Assembly: GCF_038443385.1 (NCBI RefSeq)
Contig: NZ_CP151726.1
Coordinates: 2,356,001-2,420,000 of the forward strand
DNA: 64,000 nt
Direction of reading: 5' to 3'
Origin: Stieleria varia
GTDB taxonomy: Bacteria; Planctomycetota; Planctomycetia; Pirellulales; Pirellulaceae
Shown here: piece by piece, positions 8,906 through 17,254 of the stretch
Position numbering within the stretch: the stretch's first letter is position 1
Layout of the letters: each line of letters begins with the position of its first letter
The notes under the pieces: model-generated
What the model saw: the letters and a program-made list of their open reading frames with translations, nothing else
Told to the model about the DNA's origin: nothing
The model's database searches: none
Program-made: the position numbers and the translations under genes

Positions 8906-10093
8906 TCAATGCAACACGGTAGGCACGCCGGGCTCCTCTGTCGCATACTCGGCCATGGTGATGGGGGCCATGAGGTCGCTGAATTGTTGTTCGATCTTTT
9001 CGATTTCGTCAAAGCATTCCAGGAAGGCGTGTACGACTGCTGGATCGAAGTGAGAGCCGGCGCCTTCGCGGATGATTTCTAGCGAGCGTTGCACGCTGAA
9101 TGGTTCTTTGTAGGGTCGATGACTTCGCAGGGCGTCGTAGACGTCGGCAACGGCAACGATGCGTCCGGCAAGGGGGATGGCGTCGCCGTGGAGTCCGTTG
9201 GGGTAGCCTGATCCGTCCCACTTCTCATGATGTGTGGCTGCGATTTGCGCAGCCAGTTGGATGATCGAGTTGGCCGATGGCGCCATCGACTCGGTACCCA
9301 AAGATGATGTCTCATCCACTTGCTCCGTTCCGGCCACACGAGTGAACTTGCTCGGTTCGGTCAGAATCGCCACGCCCATGTTGCAGTGGCTTCGCATCAC
9401 TCGCCACTCGTCATTGGTCAGGCGTCCAGGTTTCAAGAGGACGGAGTCGGGGATACCGATTTTGCCGATGTCATGCAGCGGCGCGGCGAGGAAAATGTTT
9501 TCGCAGAACGATTCGCTCATGCCCAAGCCTTTGGCAATCGCTCGACTGTAGCCGCCGACGCGGATCACATGGTCGCCGGTTTCCTCGTCGCGGAACTCAG
9601 ACGCTTTGCCGAGACGCCAAATGATGTCCAGTCGTGATGCGTACAGTTCGGCGGTTCGCTGTCGTACCCGTTGTTCCAGTCGCTCATTGCTTTCCTTGAG
9701 TTGATCCGAGAATTGCTTCATTCTCAGGACACTCTTGAGCCGAGCGATGAGGTCATCCGTGTGGACGGGTTTGTTCAGCAGATCGGCTGCGTCCCTATCG
9801 ATCGCCTGACGCTTCAGCGTCCCATCGGCTTCGCCGGTCACAATGATGACTGGGACATCGTGAGTGGAAGGGTTCTCCTTGATCGCCTGCAGCAACTCCA
9901 TGCCGGTCAAGCCTGGCATGCGAACGTCTGATACGACGACATCAAAGGGCTCGTTTTGTATCCGCCCCAGAGCCTTGAGCGGACAATCCTCGAACGAAAG
10001 CACCCAGCTCGCGTCATAGCCTCGCAAAGAGCGGGCGTAGGATCGCAAGACGTTGATTTCATCATCGACGAACAAGATTCGATGTTGACGCAT
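8906..10093 (-). CDS. Response regulator with HD-GYP domain
   Basis: Two-component output protein, probably a cyclic-di-GMP phosphodiesterase. Residues 1-125 form a receiver (ILFVDDE acidic pair, phospho-acceptor D56 in VVVSDVRMPG, Lys in LLNKPV). A coiled linker (SNERLEQRVRQRTAELYASR) leads to an HD-GYP domain with HDIGKIGIPD near 207 and HHEKWDGSGYP near 290-298, both intact, so catalysis is expected. It is last in a run of four receiver genes, 9 bp after the stand-alone receiver. The family hydrolyses c-di-GMP; activity here is inferred from motifs. Its last codons are duplicated at 4466-4508. Confidence 0.92.
   Translation of the reverse strand: MRQHRILFVDDEINVLRSYARSLRGYDASWVLSFEDCPLKALGRIQNEPFDVVVSDVRMPGLTGMELLQAIKENPSTHDVPVIIVTGEADGTLKRQAIDRDAADLLNKPVHTDDLIARLKSVLRMKQFSDQLKESNERLEQRVRQRTAELYASRLDIIWRLGKASEFRDEETGDHVIRVGGYSRAIAKGLGMSESFCENIFLAAPLHDIGKIGIPDSVLLKPGRLTNDEWRVMRSHCNMGVAILTEPSKFTRVAGTEQVDETSSLGTESMAPSANSIIQLAAQIAATHHEKWDGSGYPNGLHGDAIPLAGRIVAVADVYDALRSHRPYKEPFSVQRSLEIIREGAGSHFDPAVVHAFLECFDEIEKIEQQFSDLMAPITMAEYATEEPGVPTVLH
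8933..8975. repeat. Right 43-bp direct repeat (intact response-regulator 3' end)
   Basis: Partner of 4466-4508 (41/43 identical, same orientation). Here it is part of the intact HD-GYP response-regulator gene. The two copies enclose the ISAs1 element and the AT-rich decayed cluster. Confidence 0.85.
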
Positions 10094-10102
10094 GGGGGTC
10101 TC

Positions 10103-10480
10103 TTAACGAGGAGTTGCTGCAAGCTGAAGGCCTTCGCGGATGACCATCGCCAGCTCAAAAGCGTGGCAGGGTTTGGTCAAGAACTTGAACACGCGGCCGC
10201 GGTTGATCGCGTCGGTCATCACCTCAACATCCGGTCGTCCGGTGAGCATGATGCGGACCGTTTCGGGCGAATTCTCGGCGATCCATGCAATCAGCTCGTT
10301 TCCTGTTTTGCCACTCATTTGTTGATCGGAAACGACCAGCTCAAAGTGATGGCGTTGCAACATGCTGATGGCCATTTCTGCGGAATTGGCGACAAACAAG
10401 TCGTAGGGCTGGTCCCTGAGGACACGTCTGAGACCGTTCAGCAAGTTCACGTCGTCGTCGACCACTAGGATGGAGGTCAT
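10103..10480 (-). CDS. Stand-alone response regulator receiver
   Basis: A 125-residue single receiver domain, MTSILVVDDDVNLLNGLRRV. The acidic pocket (D8-D10), phospho-acceptor D52 (VVSDQQMSG), Thr in IMLTGRP and Lys in FLTKPC are all present, so it should accept phosphate. With no output domain it may work as a phosphorelay intermediate or through protein contacts. It lies 4 bp downstream of the preceding receiver protein and 9 bp upstream of the HD-GYP regulator, within a tightly packed minus-strand operon. The partner kinase is likely one of the two encoded upstream, but specificity cannot be read. Confidence 0.92.
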   Translation of the reverse strand: MTSILVVDDDVNLLNGLRRVLRDQPYDLFVANSAEMAISMLQRHHFELVVSDQQMSGKTGNELIAWIAENSPETVRIMLTGRPDVEVMTDAINRGRVFKFLTKPCHAFELAMVIREGLQLAATPR

Positions 10481-10484
10481 GGGA

Positions 10485-11651
10485 TCAATCCTCTTGAAAG
10501 AAGTTGGGGGAAAGTTCGATTGTTTCGGGGGTGGTGATGGGAGCCGGAGCCGAGTCGCGAGTGATCAGCACACGGATGGGTTCTTCGACGCCCATCCCGG
10601 ATCGTTGCAACATTTGCAGTTTATGAATCATCGCTTGGTGCACTTCGATTCCGCTTGCAAGGAGCAGGCGGCCGGATCGATCCAGCACGTTTGCCGACAG
10701 GATCATCCCGTCTCGAAGGTCATCAATCGCAACTTCAACGTCTACTTGGTTTTCCGAGATGACACTCGCCAGAATTTCAACGACGGATGGATCGTAAATC
10801 TCGGCATTGTTCAGTTTCTGGAGTGCGACTCGGGGGGAATCGATGCTGCGAAATCGTTGGTAGTCGCCGACGGCTCTTAGGATCCGGGCCGCGATCGGGG
10901 TCGGATCGGCGGGAGCTCCGTTTTGTGCCAGGATGAGGTCGGCAACCCCCTGCAATCGAGGAATGGCAGCGATGAGAGATTGTCCGCGTTTGGGCATCTC
11001 GTCGACGAACGCTTGGTCGCTGGCAGCCAGTGGTCGTCCGCTGAGGTACTGGGTCAATGTCTCCTGCGGCATGGATACACAACCGACACGCATCAACATC
11101 GCGGCGATTTCGATTTGCCAAAGGGGGCCGACGCCGATTCGAATGGCGACCTCACGAGTCAAGTTGCGTGCTTCTTGCGTCAAACCGAAAGCATCGGGCA
11201 TCGTCAACGAGAGCACTTCCGTCAGCATTCGAACGCTGCCAGCGAGTGTCTTGTTGAGCAACTCGGCTTCGGCGGTCACCAGTCGGTACTGTTGGATGCC
11301 GGCATCGAGGGCTTGTGCCAACGCATCTGGTTCGCAGGGCTTGTTCAGAAAGCGAAAAATCTTGCCATCATTGACCGCATCGACAGCCGTCTTTTGATCG
11401 GCATTGCCGGTCAACATCACACGGATGGTGTGCGGATTGATTTCCAGCACTTTGCTGAGGAATTCGACGCCCGACATCTCCGGCATCTGCATGTCAGACA
11501 CGACGACCGCGAAGGGGCCTTCGTGGGCTATCGCTTCCAATGCGGCATGTCCACCGACAGCCAGTGTGATGTCGTAGCGTTTGCGTAGATGACGTTTGAA
11601 TCCTTGCAGGACATTCGGGTCATCATCGACCAGCAGGACTTTGTCGGTCAT
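10485..11651 (-). CDS. Response regulator with degenerate HD-GYP-like domain
   Basis: Receiver at residues 1-120 (KVLLVDDD, D53 in VVVSDMQMPE, K in FLNKPCEP), then a 260-residue helical part. Its middle aligns by eye with an HD-GYP fold, but where the neighbouring paralogue has LHDIGKIGIP this one has LMRVGCVSMP, and no HHE..GYP equivalent is present. The metal ligands are therefore lost and catalysis is not expected; it may still bind a partner or nucleotide. The C-terminus (DLRDGMILSANVLDRSGRLL) resembles a segment found in related regulators. The start overlaps the upstream HDOD gene's stop by 4 bp (ATGA). Confidence 0.85.
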   Translation of the reverse strand: MTDKVLLVDDDPNVLQGFKRHLRKRYDITLAVGGHAALEAIAHEGPFAVVVSDMQMPEMSGVEFLSKVLEINPHTIRVMLTGNADQKTAVDAVNDGKIFRFLNKPCEPDALAQALDAGIQQYRLVTAEAELLNKTLAGSVRMLTEVLSLTMPDAFGLTQEARNLTREVAIRIGVGPLWQIEIAAMLMRVGCVSMPQETLTQYLSGRPLAASDQAFVDEMPKRGQSLIAAIPRLQGVADLILAQNGAPADPTPIAARILRAVGDYQRFRSIDSPRVALQKLNNAEIYDPSVVEILASVISENQVDVEVAIDDLRDGMILSANVLDRSGRLLLASGIEVHQAMIHKLQMLQRSGMGVEEPIRVLITRDSAPAPITTPETIELSPNFFQED

Positions 11652-12850
11652 GGTGCCAGCTCCATATGAAACAGGGAGTCCCAGTGTTCGAGCCGGTCCC
11701 CTTCCTTGATCATCGTCAAGTATTGACGGTCAGGCATTTCATCTGTTGCGGCGTCGCCGTCGATAGGTTGCGAATGTCGAACGAGATTGGCAACGTAGAC
11801 GGCCGTCAATGGGGTAAAGCATTCACTGCAGGAGTCCGCTGGACGATGGTGAAATGCAACGGCCTCCACGATCGGGTTGGGCAAACCCCAGAGTCCGAGC
11901 AGGTGAGCACCGACTTCCGCGTGAGAGGATCGAAAGACGCGAGTTTCTGCTTGCCAAAGTGGTATGGCTTCATCCTTGGCAATACGAATCGCTTCGGAGT
12001 ACTGGGTAGGCAAATTGGCGGCTAGGACCAGTTTTCCGATGTCGTGCAGCATCCCAGCGATGAAGGAATCGTCGACGGTACTCGCCTGATTGGATTCTTT
12101 CTCGGCGATCCGTTTGGCGGTGGTTGCGACAGCGAGGCTGTGCTCCAGCAAGCGATCGAGAGAGAATCCTGGCACATTGGACTCTTGAAACTGACTGAAT
12201 GCGTTGGCGGTCAACACGAGAGGACGAATCACGTTGAGCCCTAGTAGCGACACGGCGTGTTTGGGGCAACTGACATGTTGTGGCAGCCCAAAGAAGGATG
12301 AGTTGACCAGCTGCAGTACTTTGGCCGTCATCCCGATGTCTGATCCAATTTTTTGTGCGATGCGATTGAGGGAGGCATCGTCGGATTCCAGTTCAGCAAC
12401 CAGTTCGCGATAGATCTTTGGCAGACTGGGGAGCGTTGAGAGTTGTGAGATGAGATCCTTGAGCGAATCGTCCTGGAGCTGGCTGCGAAGCCCGCAGGCG
12501 CGTTCGATGGTCTTGATCAGCGAATCCGGGTCGCACGGTTTGGACATGAACTGGTGCGCAGGTCCGACAGCACGAAGAATTTTTTCGTGTTCAGACTGGC
12601 CGCTCAGCACGAGTCGTACCGTGTTGGGGTACAGCTGTGAAACACGAGTGAGTAGTTCGGCGCCATCGATGATCGGCATTCGCATGTCGCTCACAATCAC
12701 ATCGAACGTCTCCTTTTCAAGGAGCTCCAGGGCTTCCACACCACCGTTGGCGAAATGCATTTCCCACACACTGCGTTGGTTTCGGAGCATGCGGCGGAGT
12801 CCCGACAGGACATTGATTTCGTCATCAACGAAGAGCACTTTGGTTGTCAT
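11648..12850 (-). CDS. Response regulator with HDOD domain
   Basis: A 400-residue protein from ATG 12850 (MTTKVLFVDDEINVLSGLRR), preferred over an ATG 27 bp upstream because AAGAGG precedes it. The receiver has D55 in VIVSDMRMP and Lys in FMSKPC. After a linker (residues ~125-140, LPSLPKIYRE) comes an HDOD domain with IGMTAKVLQLVNSSFFG and HAVSLLGL, then HDIGKLVLA and HHRPADS. HDOD domains are usually non-catalytic scaffolds in signalling. It is first of four receiver genes and follows a MITE that separates it from the kinase genes on the same strand. Confidence 0.93.
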   Translation of the reverse strand: MTTKVLFVDDEINVLSGLRRMLRNQRSVWEMHFANGGVEALELLEKETFDVIVSDMRMPIIDGAELLTRVSQLYPNTVRLVLSGQSEHEKILRAVGPAHQFMSKPCDPDSLIKTIERACGLRSQLQDDSLKDLISQLSTLPSLPKIYRELVAELESDDASLNRIAQKIGSDIGMTAKVLQLVNSSFFGLPQHVSCPKHAVSLLGLNVIRPLVLTANAFSQFQESNVPGFSLDRLLEHSLAVATTAKRIAEKESNQASTVDDSFIAGMLHDIGKLVLAANLPTQYSEAIRIAKDEAIPLWQAETRVFRSSHAEVGAHLLGLWGLPNPIVEAVAFHHRPADSCSECFTPLTAVYVANLVRHSQPIDGDAATDEMPDRQYLTMIKEGDRLEHWDSLFHMELAP

Positions 12851-12900
12851 GATGGTTGCCTCTTGATTGGATTGCATCTCGGAATTGATCCAACGAATCG

Positions 12901-13084
12901 CTAGCCCGGATACTGCATGGGATGTCTGCCACTACGACGTAAGTGGAAGTATCAAGTTGGTTTATGTTTAAATGAGGACGCTACCGTTTGGTACATTAGC
13001 CGCAACGCGATAGCGTCCGGTTCTCACTCGTATGCTCAGGAACCGGACGCTATCGCGTGCCGGCTGATGCAGCATTCAAGCTAG
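12901..13084. mobile_element. MITE-like palindromic element, copy A
   Basis: A 176-bp element (12905-13080) between two CTAG tetramers. Its left end CCCGGATACTGCATGG resembles the IS1380-like element's terminus CCCGGATATTGCATCC; its right end is a diverged complement. Inside is an 18-bp perfect stem, CGCGATAGCGTCCGGTTC (13006-13023), pairing with 13040-13057. The right CTAG supplies the TAG stop codon of the adjacent histidine kinase gene. Confidence 0.8.
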
Positions 13085-14373
13085 TGGACCCATGATTGGG
13101 TTGATTTTTCTGGAGTCGCTTGAGCCGATTTAGCGATGGTTTGCTTTGTGGATTGTTCCAACGGCAAACGGATCACAAAGGTGGTGCCACGGCCTGGTTG
13201 GCTTTCCACGTTGATCGTTCCGTTGTGTTTCTCGACCACCACCGAATGTGCGATTGCGAGCCCTTGTCCGGTCCCTTTGCCGGCGGCTTTGGTCGTGAAG
13301 AACGGCGTGAATATTCTCGCGATGTTTTCTGGTGGGATACCACAGCCCGTGTCTGAGATTCGGACTTCTGCGAATGGCTTTGCCAGTCGGGTCTCGACCG
13401 TGATCGTTCCTTTCTTCTCTGGAGAGTCACCGAGTGAATCTCCGATGGCGTGAGCCGCGTTGACGATGAGATTCAGCAGGACTTGATTGAACTCCCCGGG
13501 CAAGCAGGGGACTGCCGGCAAGTCTGGGGAGAAGTGGGTCACCATATCGGCGACATATTTCCATTCGTTTCTTGCAACCATGACCGTGTTCTCAATGGAT
13601 TTTGAAAGATCCGTGAGAGTCATTTCGGTTGCCCCCGGGTGCGCAAACTCTTTCATTGCACGAACGATATTGGAGACGCGAGTGACGCCGTCGAGGGTCT
13701 GGTCGATTGCTGCGGGGATTTCATCGACCAAGTATTCTGTATCGGCTGCTTGCATCGCGGCGTGCAATTGTCCGGCTGCGTCGTCGAGATCCTGCAGGCA
13801 ATGCCCTTCCTTTTGCGCCGTGGCAACCAGTTGTTCGCACGTTGCGAGGATTGCGATCAGATCGTTGCACGCTGATTGAACGAAACGTGTATTGTCGCCG
13901 ACGTATTGAATGGGGGTATTGATTTCATGAGCGATGCCGGCTGCTAGTTCACCGATCGATTCGAGTTTTTGTGCCTGGGCCAGTCGTTCTTCTGCTTGCT
14001 TGAGTTTTCGGGCGTGGTCGACTTTGGCGCGTAGTTCTTCCGCTGAGCAGTCTTCGTGCAGGCAGTCTTCGAATCCTGAGGAGAATGCGGAGCGAATCAT
14101 CGGATGATTCAGTCGGTCAACGACACTGACGGTGTAGACACTGCGAGTTCGTATTTTTTGGACGAGCGGGTTCATGTTGTCCTGTGAATCGGCCAATGGA
14201 CCCGGTTGCTCGACGGGGATGCAGCAGAGCACGAGTGCAAAGTGAATCTGATCGACTTGGATGCATGCGGACTCCAGCGACGAAGCCGTTGTGAGGGCAA
14301 CGTCGAGTGGTTGCAGGCGTTGGCTCCAGAGTTCAATCGAGGTGGGATCGTGTTCAATCAGTAGGACATGCAT
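13081..14373 (-). CDS. Histidine kinase with N-terminal pseudo-receiver
   Basis: Sensor kinase of 430 residues starting at ATG 14373 (MHVLLIEHDPTSIELWSQRL), overlapping the upstream kinase gene by 16 bp. Residues 1-115 have a receiver fold, but the phospho-acceptor position reads ALVLCCIPVE, with Cys instead of Asp, and the usual KP is replaced (CLHEDCS); it is probably not phosphorylated. The dimerisation helix carries GELAAGIAHEINTPIQYVGD (His near 147). The ATPase domain is complete: LLNLIVNAAHAIGD, ISDTGCGIP, FTPFFTTK, GTGQGLAIAHSVV. No transmembrane segment, so cytoplasmic. The stop codon is formed by the CTAG border of MITE copy A. Confidence 0.9.
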   Translation of the reverse strand: MHVLLIEHDPTSIELWSQRLQPLDVALTTASSLESACIQVDQIHFALVLCCIPVEQPGPLADSQDNMNPLVQKIRTRSVYTVSVVDRLNHPMIRSAFSSGFEDCLHEDCSAEELRAKVDHARKLKQAEERLAQAQKLESIGELAAGIAHEINTPIQYVGDNTRFVQSACNDLIAILATCEQLVATAQKEGHCLQDLDDAAGQLHAAMQAADTEYLVDEIPAAIDQTLDGVTRVSNIVRAMKEFAHPGATEMTLTDLSKSIENTVMVARNEWKYVADMVTHFSPDLPAVPCLPGEFNQVLLNLIVNAAHAIGDSLGDSPEKKGTITVETRLAKPFAEVRISDTGCGIPPENIARIFTPFFTTKAAGKGTGQGLAIAHSVVVEKHNGTINVESQPGRGTTFVIRLPLEQSTKQTIAKSAQATPEKSTQSWVH

Positions 14374-15737
14374 TCTTGAGACTCGGTTAAGATCGTCGTG
14401 TGAGAGAGGGGCAGCGAAATGAGGATGGTCGTGCATCCAGATTCGGTAGACTCGACAGCGATGGTGCCGTTGTGCTTGTTGACAATCACGTCGTAAGCGA
14501 ACGCCAAGCCTTGCCCGCTACCTTTGCCTACTTCCTTGGTGGTGAAAAAGGGGTCGAAGATTCGCTCTTGAACCTCTGGTTTGATACCGCAACCGTTGTC
14601 GGTGATTCGGATTTGGATGCGGTCCGCTATTTGCTCGGTACCAATCAGGATGGTTCCTTTACCGGGTTCGCAGTGTTCGGAAATCGCGTCAGCGGCGTTT
14701 GCCAGGACGATCAGAATCACCTGCATGAATTGGTCTTCCATGCATGGGGCTTTGTCCAGGTCTGACTGTAATTCGGTGCAGATTTTGGCGACATCTGAAT
14801 ACTGATTGGCGGCAACAGCCAGGGCTTTCTCGATGGACTGATTGATGTCGACTGGTGTGCGACACCCGCTGGACGACTGTGAGAATTCTTTCATTGTTTT
14901 GACGATACCAGCGACGCGTTCGATGCCGTCCAATGATTGGGCGATCGCATCAGGCAACTCTTCACGCAGGAAGGGCAGATCCACGAGTTCGCTTCGGTCA
15001 TTGATTTGTTTGATCAACCCGTCAGTCGTGGCGTTGTTCTTGACAGCGGTGACGAGCTCGTCAAACAAATCCAACAGTTCGCCAACGTCGTTAAAAGCAT
15101 CGTGAAGGAACTGAAGGTTGCTGCTGACAAACTGAATGGGGGTGTTGATTTCGTGTGCGATTCCCGCAGCGAGTTGCCCGATCGACTCCATCTTTCTCGC
15201 TTGCTGCAGGTTTGCTTCCAACAACTTGCGTTTGGAAAGGTCACGGATGAGGGCGGTGTAGGTGACGGGGTTTCCGAGACTGGGGTTTCCGAGATTGGGG
15301 GTATGGTGAGTCCGGCCAACCGAAATCTCACAGGCAAATGGTTCGTGATTGTGTCGCTGAGCGACCAGTTCCACAGGTTCTCTCGTTGCAGAACCGTCTG
15401 GGAAGATACTGGGACAAGCATCTGGGATGAGGAATAGAATGGGTTCGGCGTTCTCCGGTGCCGCGAACAACTCTCGGATATTTGCCCCACATGCCGAATC
15501 GCGGTCAAAGATTCGTTCTGCCGAGCGATTGCATGATTGAATGACTCCCTCACGGTTGTAAGTCACGATGCCTTCAGCGGCAGTGTCAACAATTGCTTTT
15601 GTCCGCTGGGCCAGTTCAAGTAATTGTTGATTGGCCTGGTAGACTTCAGCTGATTTCTTTTCCAACAACGATTCGGCTTCTTTTCTCGCTGCACGTTCGC
15701 GATCGAATCGGCGGCGGAGAAGTTCTAGATCGGACAC
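14358..15737 (-). CDS. PAS-domain histidine kinase, H-NOX-linked
   Basis: Cytoplasmic sensor kinase. I favour GTG 15737 (VSDLELLRRRFDRERAARKE), which overlaps the H-NOX stop by 13 bp; an ATG at 15791 would overlap it by 67 bp. An N-terminal coiled coil (RKEAESLLEKKSAEVYQANQ) leads to a PAS domain near 45-170 (TAAEGIVTYNREGVIQSCN, TALIRDLSKRKLLE). Then come the H-box GQLAAGIAHEINTPIQFVSS (His near 195), N-box VLANAADAISE, ITDNGCGIK, FDPFFTTK and GSGQGLAFAYDVI. H-NOX proteins usually control a kinase encoded beside them, so this is the likely direct partner of the upstream gene. The next kinase gene overlaps it by 16 bp. Confidence 0.92.
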   Translation of the reverse strand: MSDLELLRRRFDRERAARKEAESLLEKKSAEVYQANQQLLELAQRTKAIVDTAAEGIVTYNREGVIQSCNRSAERIFDRDSACGANIRELFAAPENAEPILFLIPDACPSIFPDGSATREPVELVAQRHNHEPFACEISVGRTHHTPNLGNPSLGNPVTYTALIRDLSKRKLLEANLQQARKMESIGQLAAGIAHEINTPIQFVSSNLQFLHDAFNDVGELLDLFDELVTAVKNNATTDGLIKQINDRSELVDLPFLREELPDAIAQSLDGIERVAGIVKTMKEFSQSSSGCRTPVDINQSIEKALAVAANQYSDVAKICTELQSDLDKAPCMEDQFMQVILIVLANAADAISEHCEPGKGTILIGTEQIADRIQIRITDNGCGIKPEVQERIFDPFFTTKEVGKGSGQGLAFAYDVIVNKHNGTIAVESTESGCTTILISLPLSHTTILTESQECMSY

Positions 15738-16309
15738 GGCGTCGCCGTCCCGAGTTCCTTGGGAACTGCAGTCGGAGTCAGTGTAAAGCAAGCGTGTGTA
15801 CCGTCCATCTTTCCTAGCTCCGTGCGACGTACGGCAACGACGTCATCGAAATGGTCCACACAAGCAAGAATCAAGCCTTCGGCGAGGTCCGCGAAAGGAC
15901 GACTGGATTGATAGGTCATCGTCAGTACGCCATCGCTGGTTTTCTCACATTCGAACGAAGGCAGTTCGGCGTCCGGGTAAAGCTTGCGCACTTCGACGTG
16001 GATGTAGGTTTCGATCAGCGGCAGGAAATCTAAGGCAGATTCAACTCCTTGAAAGAATTGTGGGTAGAGCGTATTAAAACGAGAGAATAGGTGTCGTCCA
16101 AAGGCACGCACGAGATCCGGAACAGGCACTCCTGTCTCTTGAGAGAGCGCGATCACCAGGCGAATCAGTTCGGCGTGATCATAGGTTCCCACAGCGGTGT
16201 ATGCGCCGTCGTTCTGTGTGTCGGCTGATTGGATCATGCGATCAGCGATCTCGATTCCGAGATCTGCTTCGACCATCTCGATCAGTTCGGTAAACACAAT
16301 GCCTTTCAT
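15725..16309 (-). CDS. H-NOX (haem NO-binding) sensor protein
   Basis: A stand-alone 194-residue H-NOX domain that binds haem and senses nitric oxide or oxygen. The start MKGIVFTELIEMVEADLGIE is typical. The proximal haem ligand is H104 (LIETYIHVEVRKLYPDAELP) and the YxSxR propionate-binding motif is Y133-S135-R137 (TYQSSRPF); both are intact. There is no second domain, so the signal must pass to a partner, most probably the PAS kinase whose gene overlaps its 3' end. It heads the kinase-receiver run. Whether it binds O2 or only NO depends on distal-pocket residues that I cannot assign. Confidence 0.95.
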   Translation of the reverse strand: MKGIVFTELIEMVEADLGIEIADRMIQSADTQNDGAYTAVGTYDHAELIRLVIALSQETGVPVPDLVRAFGRHLFSRFNTLYPQFFQGVESALDFLPLIETYIHVEVRKLYPDAELPSFECEKTSDGVLTMTYQSSRPFADLAEGLILACVDHFDDVVAVRRTELGKMDGTHACFTLTPTAVPKELGTATPCPI

Positions 16310-16353
16310 AACGTTCTCTTTCGTCGTCGTGGTTGGTAGATTGTTTTGGGCGA

Positions 16354-16522
16354 CTAGCCCGGATTATTCATACGAACGATTGGTTTTAGCGCAAGCAGAT
16401 TCTTGGCAATGAGTTATGTCACCGTTGGGAAAGGCAGCTTGTTCTTCATAATCCGACGCGTAAGCGAGGGATTTGCCGAGTATCCCTCGCTTAAGCGTCG
16501 GGCTATGAATCATCCGGACTAG
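16354..16522. mobile_element. MITE-like palindromic element, copy D
   Basis: A 161-bp element (16358-16518) between CTAG tetramers. Its ends are CCCGGATTATTCA on the left and the complement of TCCGGATGATTCA on the right. A 19-bp stem with one mismatch lies inside (16454-16472 with 16483-16501, CGACGCGTAAGCGAGGGAT). The right CTAG provides the TAG stop of the BLUF gene. Confidence 0.8.
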
Positions 16523-17001
16523 GTCGCGGCGGATTCTTGGGCATGGCGGCGCCACCTACCTCGACGGAATCCTTCCAGGATGAGTTGGATTCTTTCGTGG
16601 TCGCCCTTCAGATCAGTGAGAGGTCGATGTGGTTGGGATTCGTTGAAGAAATCGACAAACCCAGGAAGCTGTTTGACTTCGTCTTCATTCTCGATGTAGC
16701 CCATGCTCCATTGGCCGAAGTTTCGTTCTTCGATCTCGCGACTGGCGAGTTGCAGTACGTTGGTGTGTCGCGGGTCCTTTTCGATTTTTTCATACAGCGA
16801 ATGGACCACCTGGGGTTCGCCTTCCAGGACTTGAAAGAACGTTCCGTCGATGAAAAGCAGAACGCCCGTGACATTCAAGGAGTGGTTGTTGTCGCGAGCG
16901 AACCTCAACAGTTCGCGAAGCATTTCGTCGCTGAACTCCACCGTCGCGGCACTTGCGTAGACCAATTGGATCAACGAAGGATTGCTTGATTCTATGGACA
17001 T
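16519..17001 (-). CDS. BLUF-domain blue-light sensor
   Basis: A 160-residue single-domain flavin photoreceptor. The BLUF hallmarks are present: Y15 in IQLVYASAA, N43 in SLNVTGVLLF, Q57 in GTFFQVLEGE, and W98/M100 in FGQWSMGY. In this family FAD binds between the two helices and light rearranges the Tyr-Gln hydrogen bonds. It has no output domain, so it must act through a partner. It sits upstream of the H-NOX/kinase/receiver block on the same strand, separated by about 210 bp holding MITE copy D, and could feed the same pathway (inference). The stop codon TAG comes from the MITE's CTAG border. Confidence 0.95.
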   Translation of the reverse strand: MSIESSNPSLIQLVYASAATVEFSDEMLRELLRFARDNNHSLNVTGVLLFIDGTFFQVLEGEPQVVHSLYEKIEKDPRHTNVLQLASREIEERNFGQWSMGYIENEDEVKQLPGFVDFFNESQPHRPLTDLKGDHERIQLILEGFRRGRWRRHAQESAAT

Positions 17002-17254
17002 TGGAACCCTCTTTTACTCTTGTGTTGTGTGGTGTTCTATCAGACGAACACTTGTACGTAACATGTGATGAGATCACGGCGGGTGCCACCGGAAACTCAG
17101 CCGCGTGATGTGGAAAGAAACACATTTCGTCAGAAAACGAGGTTGTGTTGAATGTCACGCAAAAGAGAACGCGACGAGGGAGAAACCTCATCGAGAAAGC
17201 CATCGTTTTATTTGCCTTACACTCTGTCGTTCGTGAGTGCAGACATGCCGAGTT

